Shown in pieces: positions 37,402-49,393 of a DNA stretch of 64,000 nucleotides. The stretch spans positions 186,001 through 250,000 of the forward strand of contig JAIVFJ010000026.1 in assembly GCA_025765615.1 (NCBI GenBank). Reading direction: 5' to 3'. The notes beneath the pieces were generated by a model. That model saw only the letters and a program-made list of their open reading frames with translations, had not been told where the DNA came from and made no database searches. A program made the translations under genes and the position numbers. Source of the DNA: Zopfochytrium polystomum. Lineage: Eukaryota > Chytridiomycota > Chytridiomycetes > Chytridiales > Chytridiaceae. The number at the start of each line of letters is the position of its first letter. The stretch's first letter is position 1.

Positions 37402-40400
37402 ATGGGCAGGCCGATCATCAACGCCGCAGCCCTTCGCGCCCGGCGACCCACTTCCTCCAGTGCCGCCCCCACGAGAGAACTTGACGGCGAACTTGATGAG
37501 GGACACACGGCTGGGACGACGGATAAAGTGGGGGCGGGAGTGGAAGAAGCGAACGAGCACTCGGAGTTGGAAAGCGATGACGAGGAGGACGACAATGGCG
37601 TTATGGACCAGGATGAGGACGATGAGGACGCTGAGGACGACGACGACGACGACGACGACGACAGCAATCAAATCGAAGAGGACGTAATGGATGAAGATGA
37701 AGGGCAGGACGAACTCCAGCAGGACGCTGATGAGGACCTGCTGGACGGCCACGAAGGCGACCGACCGGTGGCTGAGGGTAACCCTCAGGAAGTGCATGAT
37801 GATAATGCCGAGGACGAGGAGAGCCCATCGCGAGAGCAAGAGGAGGAACCAATGACGATGGAAGAGCTTATCTCCGTTCTTCAGTCTGAAAACGGGGATA
37901 TCCTCGCAGCGGGTAACTTTGGCGCGTCGGTAGTAGAAGGCTTTGTAAAATTTTACTCTTTGCCTTTCAAAGGTCTTCATAGGTTTCACGCAGCGTTGCG
38001 GCGGTTGGCTGAAAGGAAGGTGGATAGGGAGATATCAGCTGAAAGCGATCTATTCCGGGAGTATTTGAAGTCTTCGCCTGAATGCGCTGAGCTTTTTCGA
38101 ATATGGGATTTCGAATCGAAGGTTAGAGTCTTGTTGGATTGTTTCCAATGCTCAAGGCTGAACTACTTTTCCACATGTTGAAGAACCAAGTGGAGAAACT
38201 CCAAAGTATAGTGCCAAAAGTCATCGCTCGTGCTATTTTTGCGTCGCGCCTTGTAAATGCCCGGGCTACCGGAGTGACCATGATACGGAGAATCGTCAAA
38301 TCATACATGCGGATAGTGTACCGAAACCTGTCGTCAAACCGCCAACCTGTTATGCACGGTGCCATCGTCTTGCTATCAGCGATGTCAACGCATACGGCAC
38401 CGTGCACAAAGGAGCTTTATGAAGCTTTCGACTTCACATTGAAGGTGAGAACGTTATTGACAGACATCGCCAATCAGCTATCTTATATGCGCTTCAGGCT
38501 CTTCCAACGTGCTTGAAAGCGCGAAAAGAATCAGGCAAACAGAAAAATTCGGGACCAGGAGCAGGTACGGTTTATCTTATTGGTTAACACCTGCCGAAAT
38601 GTAGACTATAACCCCTTTTTTAGATTTGCGAACTCCATATATTCGCTTCATTCTTGGATTCCTGACTCTTGGCGATGCCGCCATAAAACAAGCTGTCCTT
38701 GAATCCAAAAACACGATTGCGATTTTTAAAGGAGTAATGGGCGACTCCTACGGGGTATGTACGTTTTGTTAAGCTTTATGCAACATTGACTTACCTGTTC
38801 CTCGTTTTAGACCATCAGCCTTCTTCTTTCCGTTCTCCAAAAAAAAGTTGTTGAGGACGGTACCATTTCCCGCAATGTCAAATTCACCTTCTTTAACACT
38901 AGTACTTTGGAGCAACTGACAAAACTGTATGCTCGCTCGGATCGTGAAAATCCGAACAATATTAGTGAAGATGGCGAATCGACTGTGGCTGACGTTGTGC
39001 ACAATTTCCTGTGGAACCTGTGCACGATTCCCGGAAAAGGCATATGCAATGTGGGACCTGGATGGTTCAGTAACCCAGCAGCTTCGAAAGGGAAATCCCA
39101 AGGCGGGACTTTGCTTCGTTGGCTGACATCTCTGCACCCCCACCAAAGTCTTCTGCACCAGCAAATACTCCTGGAGGTGCTAAAGAATTGCCCAGACCTG
39201 GTACACCTGTACTGGGAGGGGCAGAGCGCTGTATCGTTTGAGCCGCGTTTGTCACAACGTTGGCTCTCAAATATGGCTGTCGCGGCTAAAGTACTCGCGC
39301 TCCCCGTCCCGGACCTCGTTGAGCGCTGGCAGCGATCAACTATTGGACTTGGCCTTCCAACCGTGAGCGTCTTGGCCGACAACATCCTTCCAACGCCTTT
39401 AGGACGGCTTTTGCTCGGTCGCTGTCTGCAGCATTCGAGCAATACGGTTCGCCACGCATCGTCGTACGTTCTGGGGCTTTCCATGGATAAATTTGGCCGC
39501 GTGAACAATCAACTTAAAGAACTGGCGGACATTGAGGCGGCCGAGGCCGATGCAGCAAATGGTACAAACGAGAACCGTTGGCTATCACTTAGCCGGCAAC
39601 TGCGGGAGGAAATGCGTCGTCGAATACCTGATTTTCAGCTTATCCTTCTGCAGCAAAATCCGAAGGAGCGGCCAGCCATCAGCGAAAAGAAGAAAGACGA
39701 TGAAGATTCTCCAGTTCTCCAGCCAGTTGACCGCGCTGAAATCGAAGAAGATCCGTCCATCACGCCAGAGGTTTTGAAGGGAGAAGGGCTGAAGCTCATT
39801 CGCCTGTATCAACGACATTTCCCTGAGTTGGTTACAGAATCGAGGTTCGATTATGGAAAGCTGATTCCGGCGGACCTCACTTCTTTGAGCGAAGAAATGC
39901 AAGAAAATGTTCTCGGTCTGCTTCTGGAACTGAAGGATTTCAAATGGTGGAATCACCCAGGTAAACTTGTATGATCAAGCTGTCAATCTAACATCAATTT
40001 AGCTGGAAGCAACCAATCTCATCTATACTCAATCCTTCGGCATCATGTCTCTGCGGAGAGTCCCGCGATGGCAGCATTGTCGAAGAAGCTTATTATTCAC
40101 TTTTTGACTAACTCGATCTTGTTTGAATCGCGCGACGAGGAGCTGGAATGTTGGTTTTTGGCAATTCATTTAATCCTCGATTCTTTGCCCTCCCGCGAGG
40201 CAAAATCCACCGCCCCGGTTCTGAACTGGCTGGACGAAGCTCTCTGTGCCGGAACGCGTACAGTGTATAAGCTTGTTGACCGTCTCCAAAAGTTGATGGA
40301 ACAAGCCAACGAAAACATGACCGACCGCGAGAAACAATCTGTGATTCACTTCAACGAAACGCGGGTGCAGTGGCTCTCGCTGGGTGGAAGGGAATTCGAT

Positions 40401-43400
40401 GTCTCGTCTCTGGAGCTGTCATTCCCATTTGCTCCAGCTTTCATTTGCTGTTTGGACGGAATAGCTGCAATGCTCAAGAAACATATGGCCGAGTTGTCAG
40501 CTGGCTGGCCCGAAAAGTTGATTCAAGCGTCCAAGTTTGTGTTTTTTGCAATGTCTAAGACACTCGCAATGCACCCCGCCGTCGGTCGTGCACTTAATGT
40601 CGCAATTGCTTCAATATTCGAATCGTTTGAATCGTTGATGAGCTTTCCGGCCCCGTCAGAGTGGACACCTCTTTCATACATACAATATATGCAAATATTG
40701 TCAAGGCATTGCTGTGAGTCGAGCGACATAACTGCTGCGCCTGCTGCAACTTCGGATCATCCGTACACAAAAGGTACTCTTTACTTTTCAAAGTATCGTA
40801 CTTAGCTGTTAGAATTTGAAGGAGTTCCGCAATTCACCGAAAAGATGGACGTCAGTGTTGTAGATCACCTATTTCAAAGCCTCTCCGACGATTCCGCAAC
40901 TCCGCCTCTTCTCGTGTCCCAGATCAAAGCTATTGTGGAGCTGAAGTTCCCGCTACTGGGCGATATCTCTACAGTTAGCCCATCCGTTACCGAGAAGTTT
41001 CTTGAATTGATGTCGCTAAGCACACTGTTGCGGAACATTACTTGGCGCGATATTAATGACACTACGGAGTCGATTTTGGAGCAAGGATTGTCTGCTTGTT
41101 TGGAAAGAGAAATTAAAGACGAAGCTAGCGTGTTCCCTATCGCCGCGAGGCTATTGACCCATTTGCATATGGCATTACAAAATCACTTGTTGCGTGGTGC
41201 GAGAATCTGTGTGTGTGGACTCACACACTTATTGAATCACGCGAGAGCCTTTCACGCCAAGGCTGCTACTTTTTCCCGTCAACGAGCTGAACGAAGATTT
41301 GTTTGCATCAGAAATTTTATTTTCGGATCCCCGACTTTATTAAATCACTTCTCCAATGCGGCAGCGGATTTGACCATCGCAAAAGGTGGGTCAGTGCTCT
41401 AGTGCGCAGATTTGGCTAACTATTTATAGACCTCTCACAGTTGATTGCCCATCAACTGGAGAAGGATAATCAAGAGATGTCCACCATTCTGATCACCGAA
41501 TGTTTCAAACCTTACTTCGACTATTTGACGGAGACTATCCTCACATTTGTCTTAGACACGGACGAGAATTCGCTACCTCACTCGAACTACGTTGCCGAAT
41601 CTTTCACACTCTTGAGACCTTACTTCGATGTCAAAAGCCTTGACGAAATCGTCGAGGCATTTTTGACTTCTCCCTCAAAAGCCGAGAATTTCCTTGTGAT
41701 GCGACTTGCGGGAGAAGCTCTGAAGCCTGGCGCTTCCCGTCAAGGTCAAGGGCTTTCCGAAAGCCGACATCTCTCTTGTACTGCCTTCCGGCAAGTTATT
41801 TCGCTCCTACCTGCGACCAACATGTCAGATGTTATGGTAAAGGTGATTTACAGCCACTCTCTGCCGAAACCGTTTTTCGAAAAAGACGAAACTCTGATGC
41901 CAACGTTTGTACATAACGACCAAGGCAGCTCTCTGTTGGATATTTTCCCTCTTTTTGACGAATCGCGTGTTACAAACTTATTCTCTGCAGTAACCAATAC
42001 GTCTGTTCAATCGTTTTTCCTGGCCTCGTCCCCGATTCATTTGTTGTCAGCTTTCCGAAAGGGAGCTTCATCAGATCTTGCGACACTAGCAGCTTTCACA
42101 GCAAACCCAGCCTTCTCCTCTTTCAAATCACTTCCGCCTTTGGAACAATTTCGTCCAACCCTTCTACAAGTTCTCGACGAAATCAAGTCTGATATTGTGA
42201 CTGGAGCGGACGTTAGTGCGACGACCGCTTCCCTCAACGTCGCAGTGGTGACAAAGATTCTATCCGAAAATGCATTTGCTGGGCTGCGAGAAGCGTGCGC
42301 GGCTGAAATGCTAAAGTCATTGACATCGGCTGAGCTGAGTCGCCCTGCCGAGGTGTGCAGCGCTTTGAAAATCTATTGGGAAGCCCTCTGTGTCGTCTTT
42401 GATGCCGTGCCAGGATCGGCGGACGGTCACAGAAATTCTGCCAAACTCGCTGGAATGACTATAAGGGTGCTGCGACTGTATATTAAATCGAAGAAGCGAT
42501 TTGCGTTTACTGGGCAGGAGTTGAATGAGGAGACAACGTTTGGCTTCCTCATTGAGCAAATATCCCTGTTAATTCAGTGGTTCAAACTCAACGATGATGC
42601 AACTCAACTCTTTTTGGAACTCGACGGGGAAGAGGATACCCTGATTGCCTTCTTTGTGTCTTGCCTTAAGTACCGATTCCAAGACCCCCGTGCAATACAA
42701 TTGTTGGTCTCGCTATTGGAACTACTTTACAACGAAAAAGTAAGTGATATTCGGAGAAAATGACAATCTGCTAAACCACAAGGCAGTCCAAACAGCCGTC
42801 ACTTTCATTGGGCGATCTTTTGGACATGATCGTATCACACTCGCAATTCCTCTCCTCGATTCAACCTCCAAAAGTGGAGAGGCAAAGCAAACCTTTCGCA
42901 AAGCTTGAGAAATCCACCCACGCGTCCATTCGATTAAGCGTGATCCATCTTTTACATAGGGTAATGGCAATCGATCCTGCAAGGTGCTGCCGTAACGAGC
43001 TCCTCTCTACATTGGTGCAAGTTTTTGAAGGAACTCGCGTCGACGCTGATCGGGAAATTTTAAAAATCCTCCATCTGTACGAAGAGAAAGCAGAGATCAG
43101 CGTTGCTGCGTCTCTATTCAAGTGGCAAGGATTCAAGGCCCTCACTGAAGATGCAGTTGCCGAGGACGGCACCCCTGCGCTTCCTGCAGCTGGCGCAACG
43201 GCCATTATCGCACCTTATTCAGCATCACAGGCATTGAAATCCATCGACACTGTGTGCGCCGCTAGAACGCTGCACTGGTTCCCTGATGATGAGAGATACT
43301 CCACTGACTCAGAATCAGCTTGCCTGTATGACCACGAATTTATAATTCCATTTGTCGCGACTGCCATTCTACGGGCCGGCAGATCGCTCCGTCTGCGAAC

Positions 43401-45536
43401 ATTGGTCGAAAGCGGTGGCCTTTCAATTGCCGTAATGGCTTTGTCAAGTGAAGATGTGTCCATACGCCGGGCGGGATACTTTGTTCTAGATCACGCTTAC
43501 GTGAACATTATGGTCAGTGCTTTCTGCCTGCGTTCAAGTGGTTTGAACTCCTTCTTTTCGTTGTCAGAATTCAATGTTCTTCGTAGAAGTGGATCAAGTT
43601 CTTCTCCTCCTTGATGCTCTTAAGAATGTCGTCACAGAACGCAGCGAGAACGATTTTCAACGGATTCCCACAATCATTTGCCTTTTCATCGCACAGGGTT
43701 TAGACATCATGATTCGCCCGGACCATCTCCTTTACCCATATATCAATCGATTTTTGCTTCAGAGGATGTTGCTTGACTTGAAGGTTTGTGTGGAAGCAAC
43801 AAGCAGTTATCCGAACTTGGAACTGAAAGAGTTTTAGGATATCCCGCTTTTCTTCGACTTGTTCAATTCATCATCCGACACCAGCCGAAGAGAAAGGGCC
43901 TGGATACTTCAGCTTGTTGCGAGCGGCTTGCGAACTTATTCGGTATGACTGTTCTCAAGTACGTGCCATTTGACTGATCTGAATTAGGATTACCGTTCTT
44001 ACAAACGGCGGCATGTGTTCGAGTTGTTAATGAGCTACTTCAACTTTCCACTGGCCGATTCATGGGGTCGCAAGTCTGTGATTCAGGTTAGTAACGTGTT
44101 CCATATGATTTCAAGACTCCGTCCAACGTCTCAAAATGCAACGTTCACAGCTGCTATACCGCGCGAGTAGAATTCCTCAAGTTCTCTCTGATCTGATTCA
44201 GACAAAGGGCCTTCTAACGTTTTTGGCGAACTGCGTCTCCAATAGCTCTCTTGACGTCGAAAACGAGCTCGTGCTTGCGATCCCACGCCTTACACTAGTT
44301 ATATTCCGACAGTGGGCGAATGGCCTGGTGAACTTGGATGAGAACGGTTGGACAAGTGTCGGACACATTGTCTCCGCGTTCGAAGATTTGGCTGTTCAAC
44401 TGGCCGCCGCAGTTGTCCTGGTTGGGCAGCAAGTTTTGAAGGAGGAGGCGGCGGCCACAGCGCCCAGCTCGTGGGCCGATTTGGCGCTTACTGCTGCCAC
44501 GTTGACCATGGAAGTGCTCGAAGTTCAAAACCGTTCAATCTCAAAGTCCAAAGCAAAGTGTTCTCCACACTTGCCAAAGTCGGTTTGGTCGCTGGTGTCG
44601 ACAACGAGCGCCATTTGCAGTCTCCCTCAAATGAGATCCCTGAGTTTCGATGAGCTCGACGATAGGGATAGCGAGCATCCCATTGACAAACTTAGTCTCG
44701 CTGATATCTTTGCCCTTCCGCCTCCCAATGCTCAAGCTTTTCAGGCCCTCGCGCAGCGGCTTCACAAGACGTTGGCGTCGGCAGCAGTGCTTCTTGGGCC
44801 GCCAACCCCTTTGCGACTCATTCTCCGGCCACCACCCGACCAAAAAACCTCACCGCACCTACTCCTCTCCCGGTGGTTGCTGGAACGCTTTGATCGATCC
44901 TCATCCGCCTGGACCGACGCCACCCCAGGCGGTCAGTCACTGCTGCTCGGCGCACTCAAGCTGGTCGGCGGCCTGCCGCCGGGGCAACTCCATTTTCTCG
45001 AACCACAGGGGCTGGCATGGTTCCTCCACCTCGCGTCGCAGCACCGCGTGTGGACGACGCTCGGACCAGGGGCGGCGGCCGCCGCAGCCGCGGCCGCGAC
45101 CACCGCCTGCAAACCCGAGGAGATCGATTCCGCGGTTCTCAGCGCGTTTGTGCGGCTGTGGCAGGCGCGCGGCGGCGGAGACGGCGGGAGCGGTTCAAGC
45201 TCGCCGGCGGACGCGCTCTTTGCTGGAATCGTTGAGCTGCACACGGCGGCGACTGCGGCACGGACGGGCGGAGTTAACAGCGGTGTTGTGATGCAGACTG
45301 CGTTGCTCGTTGCCCGGATGGTCACATCGTTGCAGAGGAACAAAGCAGATCCGAGTGCGGACCACGCGCGGTCGGTGGAAAGCGTGTTGTACTCCAAGGA
45401 CTTGTGGTTGTTGTACATTCAGTCATTGCCAGCTGGCTCCCAATCGGGTGAGCTTGTCAGGCTGCTGGAAGAGTTTGTCGCAGAGCAGTGGGGTGTTTCT
45501 TCAAAGCGAACGCGTTTAGCACGTGGGACAAAATAA
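37402..45536 (+). CDS. URB1: URB1/NPA1, 60S pre-ribosome assembly factor
   Basis: Nucleolar HEAT-like scaffold needed for early 60S subunit assembly. Thirteen exons: 37402-38121, 38157-38444, 38498-38564, 38624-38754, 38811-39960, 40003-40773, 40813-41385, 41430-42739, 42787-43512, 43568-43783, 43838-43942, 43988-44086, 44151-45536. All phases agree and give 2,513 residues, against about 2,270 in human. An acidic N-terminus (Asp run) precedes the NPA1 region: AELLFHMLKNQVEKL, YEAFDFTLK, LRTPYIRFILGFLTLGDAAI, NFLWNLCTIPGKGICNVGPG. C-terminal conserved parts are NRFLLQRMLLDLK-DIPLFFDLFN, AWILQLVASGLRTYS-DYRSYKRRH and FELLMSYFNFPLAD. The N-terminal ATG is the first in frame. The first intron is only 35 nt, with a TCAAG acceptor. 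Confidence 0.93.
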
Positions 45537-46247
45537 TGAGGTGGAGGATTTGTTGTTATCAATATGATGAATAGAGGGCTTGAAATTGACACAATCACCG
45601 TAAACTGCGGCAACTGTTGGACTCGCGACATTTTATTGGGCATCGTCTTGTCGCTCACCATAACGCTCGAATTTGTCACGGGTGGATCGAGCTGCAAAAA
45701 TTATCTTGACTCTTGTTCCCCAGTGCCAAGCTCACGAAGCCCAAGAAAAGCGTGAAAAATTAATTCAAGAAGAGAGCGGGGCGGTGTTCTGCTTTTGCTG
45801 TTCGCTCGCCTTCAAAGCATGTTCTTCTAAGCTTCACCACCACAAACGCTTCTGAACAGAGCACATCGCGGTAAAAATCCGCACTCGGTTTTTTTCATAG
45901 AAAGACGCTCCCTTTTGAGTCATTCCCTCTGCAATTTTTTTGCACATAAAGTAAAAATGAACGTTGAAGGTCGCTTCACGCCCGATAACGCCCAAGTTGG
46001 ACCCTCGGCAGACCTGGAAGTGTCTCCCACGCAAAGAAAAACCACCCGGCGAACGCTGGTTGTTGGCGTCGTTACTTGCGCCATTCCTTCGCCGTTTCGC
46101 TCATTTGCGCCATTGTTTGCTGGACTCGAGCAGTTTATGGAAAGTGGTCTTGCGATGTGCTGTACACGTTCCTTTTTATTTGCATCCGCCCAGATGGCAC
46201 AAAACGTAGAGAAGGAAAAAGTTGGCTGCGACAACGGCCCGCATCCG
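45537..46247. other. Intergenic between convergent URB1 and DUF1772 gene
   Basis: Presumed 3' UTRs. No gene recognised. Confidence 0.5.
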
Positions 46248-46928
46248 TCAGTGGCCCTTCACGAGTTTGTGGATCATGTAGACAAACGCGGTAGTTGACA
46301 CCACGCTCCGTGCTGCGTTCAACGTTTCCAAAGCAAAAAAAAAAACATAATGAGCAAACACTCAACGAGAGAACACAAGGGCGAAAGGTCGCAAAAAAAA
46401 AAAACGCTCACCCCAATGAAGCCTGCCCCACGTCTGCAGCAGCGTCTTGCCCTGCTCGACGTCGCCCGAGGCGGCCACGCCGGGATCGGCGGGCTCGGGG
46501 AGTGCGAGCATCTTGTGGTTGATGGGGAGGATCCATCCCAGCGTCAGCGCCCAGATCGCCGTGCCGGCGCCGACGGGGATGAACCATTCGGGGTCCTCGG
46601 TGAGCACGCCGGCCGCTGTGCTAAGGAGGACGGCGGTGGCTGCGAGGCCGCCTTGCATTTTGCTTGCGGGGATGATAGTTGCCTAACCGATGTTGGGGTT
46701 GGGACAGTCGTGAGTTTGCTGGGGCGAAAGGAAGGACGAGATGGAGGGTGAGGGGCGGGGCGGGTGTCATCAGCTCGCCTTGAACAGTCGGATGCCCTGC
46801 GGAAGGTTCGCGAGCCTGCCCGGGTGCTCGATGGCGGAGATGTAGAGGGCGGCGCCGCTGAAGATGCCGAGCAACGAGGTTGCCGCGACCTGTAGGCCGA
46901 CGTGGTGGTGGTGGTGGTGCGAGCTCAT
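46248..46928 (-). CDS. DUF1772 (anthrone-oxygenase-like) membrane protein A
   Basis: Four-helix membrane protein of the DUF1772 family, which includes anthrone oxygenase-like enzymes; its own reaction is unknown. Exons 46928-46779, 46682-46412 and 46312-46248 give 161 residues. Helices: VGLQVAATSLLGIFSGAAL, GGLAATAVLLSTAAGVL, WFIPVGAGTAIWALTLGWI, VVSTTAFVYMI. Conserved: SAIEHPGRLANLPQGIRLFK, ATIIPASKMQ, INHKMLALPE, WGRLHW. The start encodes six consecutive histidines (MSSHHHHHHVG). Intron 1 (96 nt) uses a GC donor (AAG|GCGAGC) exactly where paralogue B has GT. Paralogue B lies 1.7 kb away in the same orientation, with identical intron positions: a tandem duplication. Confidence 0.87.
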
Positions 46929-46975
46929 GCTTGTTTTTTTCGTCCAGGTTTTCCGTCGTATTTTATCACAGCAAT

Positions 46976-47007
46976 GGCCCACTTGAAACGACGTCCATTT
47001 CGAGTTG
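46976..47007 (+). repeat. Single copy of MITE-end-like sequence
   Basis: Resembles the left terminal repeat at 47930-47961: both read CCCACTTGAAACGA, GTC, ATTTCGA, TTG, with only a few mismatches. It lies 48 bp upstream of the DUF1772-A start and is followed by poly-A. Confidence 0.45.
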
Positions 47008-47123
47008 AAAAAAAAAAAAAAAAAAAACAAATGAATTTTCGAGTAGAATCTGGCTCAGAAAGCTTTTTCTTCTCCCACCTTCTCTCGGGGCATCTCGGAT
47101 TTCAAGGGCGATTGATGAATTTC

Positions 47124-47144
47124 ATCTCTCTCTCTCTCTCTCTC

Positions 47145-47231
<87 letters not shown>
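47124..47231. repeat. (CT)n microsatellite
   Basis: More than 100 bp of nearly perfect CT repeat with two small interruptions; a second CT block follows at about 47318-47346. Confidence 0.95.
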
Positions 47232-47233
<2 letters not shown>

Positions 47234-47314
47234 GAGCGGGGAAAACAATTTTCCCCTCTGCCGCTCTGTCGCTTCCCTTATCTCTCTATCTGTTTCTCTG
47301 TTTCTCTGTCTCTG

Positions 47315-47346
<32 letters not shown>

Positions 47347-47432
47347 CAGTCCTTGGCGACTCCGATGTCAAGACATCTCGACACGAAGACGAGACGCTGT
47401 ATGATCATGCATGCCCACACACCTCCCCACAC

Positions 47433-47433
<1 letters not shown>

Positions 47434-47470
<37 letters not shown>
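47434..47470. repeat. (CA)n microsatellite
   Basis: Uninterrupted CA repeat of about 37 bp between DUF1772-A and the MITE-like element. Confidence 0.95.
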
Positions 47471-47472
<2 letters not shown>

Positions 47473-47924
47473 TACCCTCCCTATCTCTCCGCTTTCTTTC
47501 TCTCTATCTCTCTATGGCATCTACTCTGAGTGAGTGAGTGGAAGTGGAGATGTGTGTTTGTGGGTGGTCCTTCTCCCCAACTTGGAGAGAAAGAGAAAAA
47601 AACTCTGTTATGAATTATTGATACATAATGATAATATGCACGCTGTAATAGTTGCTAGGCAAGCGTGACCGGCACAGGGTAAAAACCTCTCCTATATTAT
47701 CTGCTTGAGCAGAGGAGGAGGAAAACTGTTGACACTGGGTTTCCGTTCCACTTAAGACTCAGAGTATTTGTCATCAGTGCAAGCCAGCGCCCAGGTCTGC
47801 ATTGGTGGTGGCTCACTCTCCCATGGGCATCGTGAGAACGATAACTGACAGTCACAATAGGTTCAGGTCCGTCTTGTGCCTCTCGCTGCTAACCAGTCAG
47901 TTCCACCTAACATCCCGAAAATAA

Positions 47925-48399
47925 TGGGGAGCCCACTTGAAACGAAGTCAATTTCGATTTGCTTTCAAATCAATAAGGACATGATTCCAAGTCGAATCCC
48001 ACTTGAAATCAACTGGGGGGGATTACATAATTTGTACTGCGTAGTGGATTCAAGGCAACGAATTGCAGATAGTTTGTTCAAATGTTTGTTTCTCAGTCTC
48101 TCTTCTATATATCTCATTTCAAATGGTCCTATTGGGGGAGAGACAGGGAGACGGTAACTCCACCTCTCCCGCTGGTGGTCTGTCTTTGACTCTGACGGAA
48201 GCGATCGTATGGCTTTGCAAAGCGCTGCGACTGCACACAAGCTCAGTCTGTGGCACCAGCACAACCGAGTTTTTCCATTCTTCTGCAGCATGAATTACAT
48301 AATGTACCGGTTCGATTTCAAGTCGGATTCAAATGGGATTGGACTCCTTCCCAAGTGGGAAGCAGGTTGGATTTGATTTGGTTTCAAGTTGGTTCCCCA
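47925..48399. mobile_element. MITE-like non-autonomous element with inverted ends
   Basis: The ends are inverted relative to each other over about 110 bp: left TGGGGAGCCCACTTGAAACG, right (minus strand) TTGGGGAACCAACTTGAAAC. Each arm also has a second match: left AATCCCACTTGAAATCAACT then TTACATAATTTGTACTGC, right AATCCGACTTGAAATCGAAC then GTACATTATGTAATTCATGC. Total length is about 475 bp with no coding capacity. No clear target-site duplication is visible, so the boundaries are approximate. It lies between the two DUF1772 paralogues. Confidence 0.55.
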
Positions 48400-48641
48400 A
48401 AGTTTTAGGGATATTGTGGTTAGGAAATTTGTGACACTTCCGCACCGCAGGTTGGTGATTCATGTTCCTGTCGGCCCCACGACTGGATTGGTGCGTCTAA
48501 CAACAGTGCGCCGAGCACGGCAACCCCCAGAGCAGATCGCTGCAAACAACTATGAGGAACTGTCCCTTTCATTTATTGATCTGCCATACGAACAAGAGGA
48601 CGTAAAACAAAAACAAACGTAGATATGGGACGAAATCACAG

Positions 48642-49098
48642 TCATTGGCCTTTCACGAGCTTGTTAATCATGTACACCAGCGCGCAGCTCGAGATAAGGC
48701 TGCGTCCTGCGTTCCACAACAAAATAAGAAGAAGAAAAAAACGAGTTCAGCAAAACGAATATGGCTTCACGTCCCTCACCCCAATGGAGTCTTCCCCATC
48801 TCTGCAGCATAGCCTTGCCCTTTTCGACGTTGCCGGAGCCATCCACGGCGAGGTCGGTGGACGACTCGGGGAGCGCAAGCATCTTGTTGTTTATGGGGAG
48901 AATCCAGCCCAGCGTGAGGGCTGAAATCGCGAGTCCGACGACGGTTGGAATGAACCACTCCGGATCCTTTGTCAGCACTCCGGTCACTGCGCCGACAAGC
49001 ATGTAGGTCAAGGAAAGGCTACCCTGCATGACGCTCGCGGGAATGATGGTGGCCTGTTGAAGGTCAGTCGCACAGTCATTTGGAGCGCATACGCGCAC

Positions 49099-49141
<43 letters not shown>

Positions 49142-49393
49142 TTATGCGCGTTCAGCGGGAAATGAACGACTGCTCAGACAAACACACGCTCTTTTTCCCC
49201 CCCCCCCCGCGTTCGGCCCACCCACCCGGCCACCCACCTTGAACAGCCTTATGCCCTGCGGAGGGTTCGCGAGCCTGGCGGGGTGCTCGACGGCCGACAT
49301 GTAGAGAGCCGAGCCGCTGAAGAGGCCGAGGGTGGCTGCGGTGACGAGCTTGAGGGTGGCGCTGGTAGTAGTAGTAGTAGTAGTGGTAGTCAT
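48642..49393 (-). CDS. DUF1772 (anthrone-oxygenase-like) membrane protein B
   Basis: Paralogue of the gene at 46248-46928. Exons 49393-49238, 49053-48780 and 48706-48642 give 164 residues. Shared landmarks: YMSAVEHPARLANPPQGIRL, ATIIPASVMQGSL, TKDPEWFIP, INNKMLALPE, KGKAMLQRWGRLHW, YMINKLVKG. The N-terminus is a run of nine threonines (ACT repeat), where paralogue A has histidines. Intron 1 has a normal GT donor (AAG|GTGGGT) and is 184 nt, expanded by an AG microsatellite and a C-run; intron 2 is 73 nt. Four hydrophobic helices are expected. The function is unknown; DUF1772 neighbours in fungal secondary-metabolite clusters are not present here. Confidence 0.87.
49106..49136. repeat. (AG)n microsatellite in DUF1772-B intron 1
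   Basis: About 31 bp of AG repeat after an ATATAT stretch, within the first intron. Confidence 0.9.

Noticed and set aside
41160..41385. Protein-like alternative frames inside URB1 exon 7 (for example VAWCENLCVWTHTLI), suggesting a frameshift
   Set aside because: The main frame is open throughout and joins both neighbouring exons in phase, so no frameshift is needed.
46905..46928. Hexahistidine start as sign of vector or tagged-construct contamination
   Set aside because: It is genomic, spliced, flanked by native intergenic DNA, and matched by a poly-Thr run at the same place in the paralogue.
46902..47537. Plus-strand ORF of 211 codons
   Set aside because: Mostly Ser-Leu translation of the CT microsatellite; not a gene.
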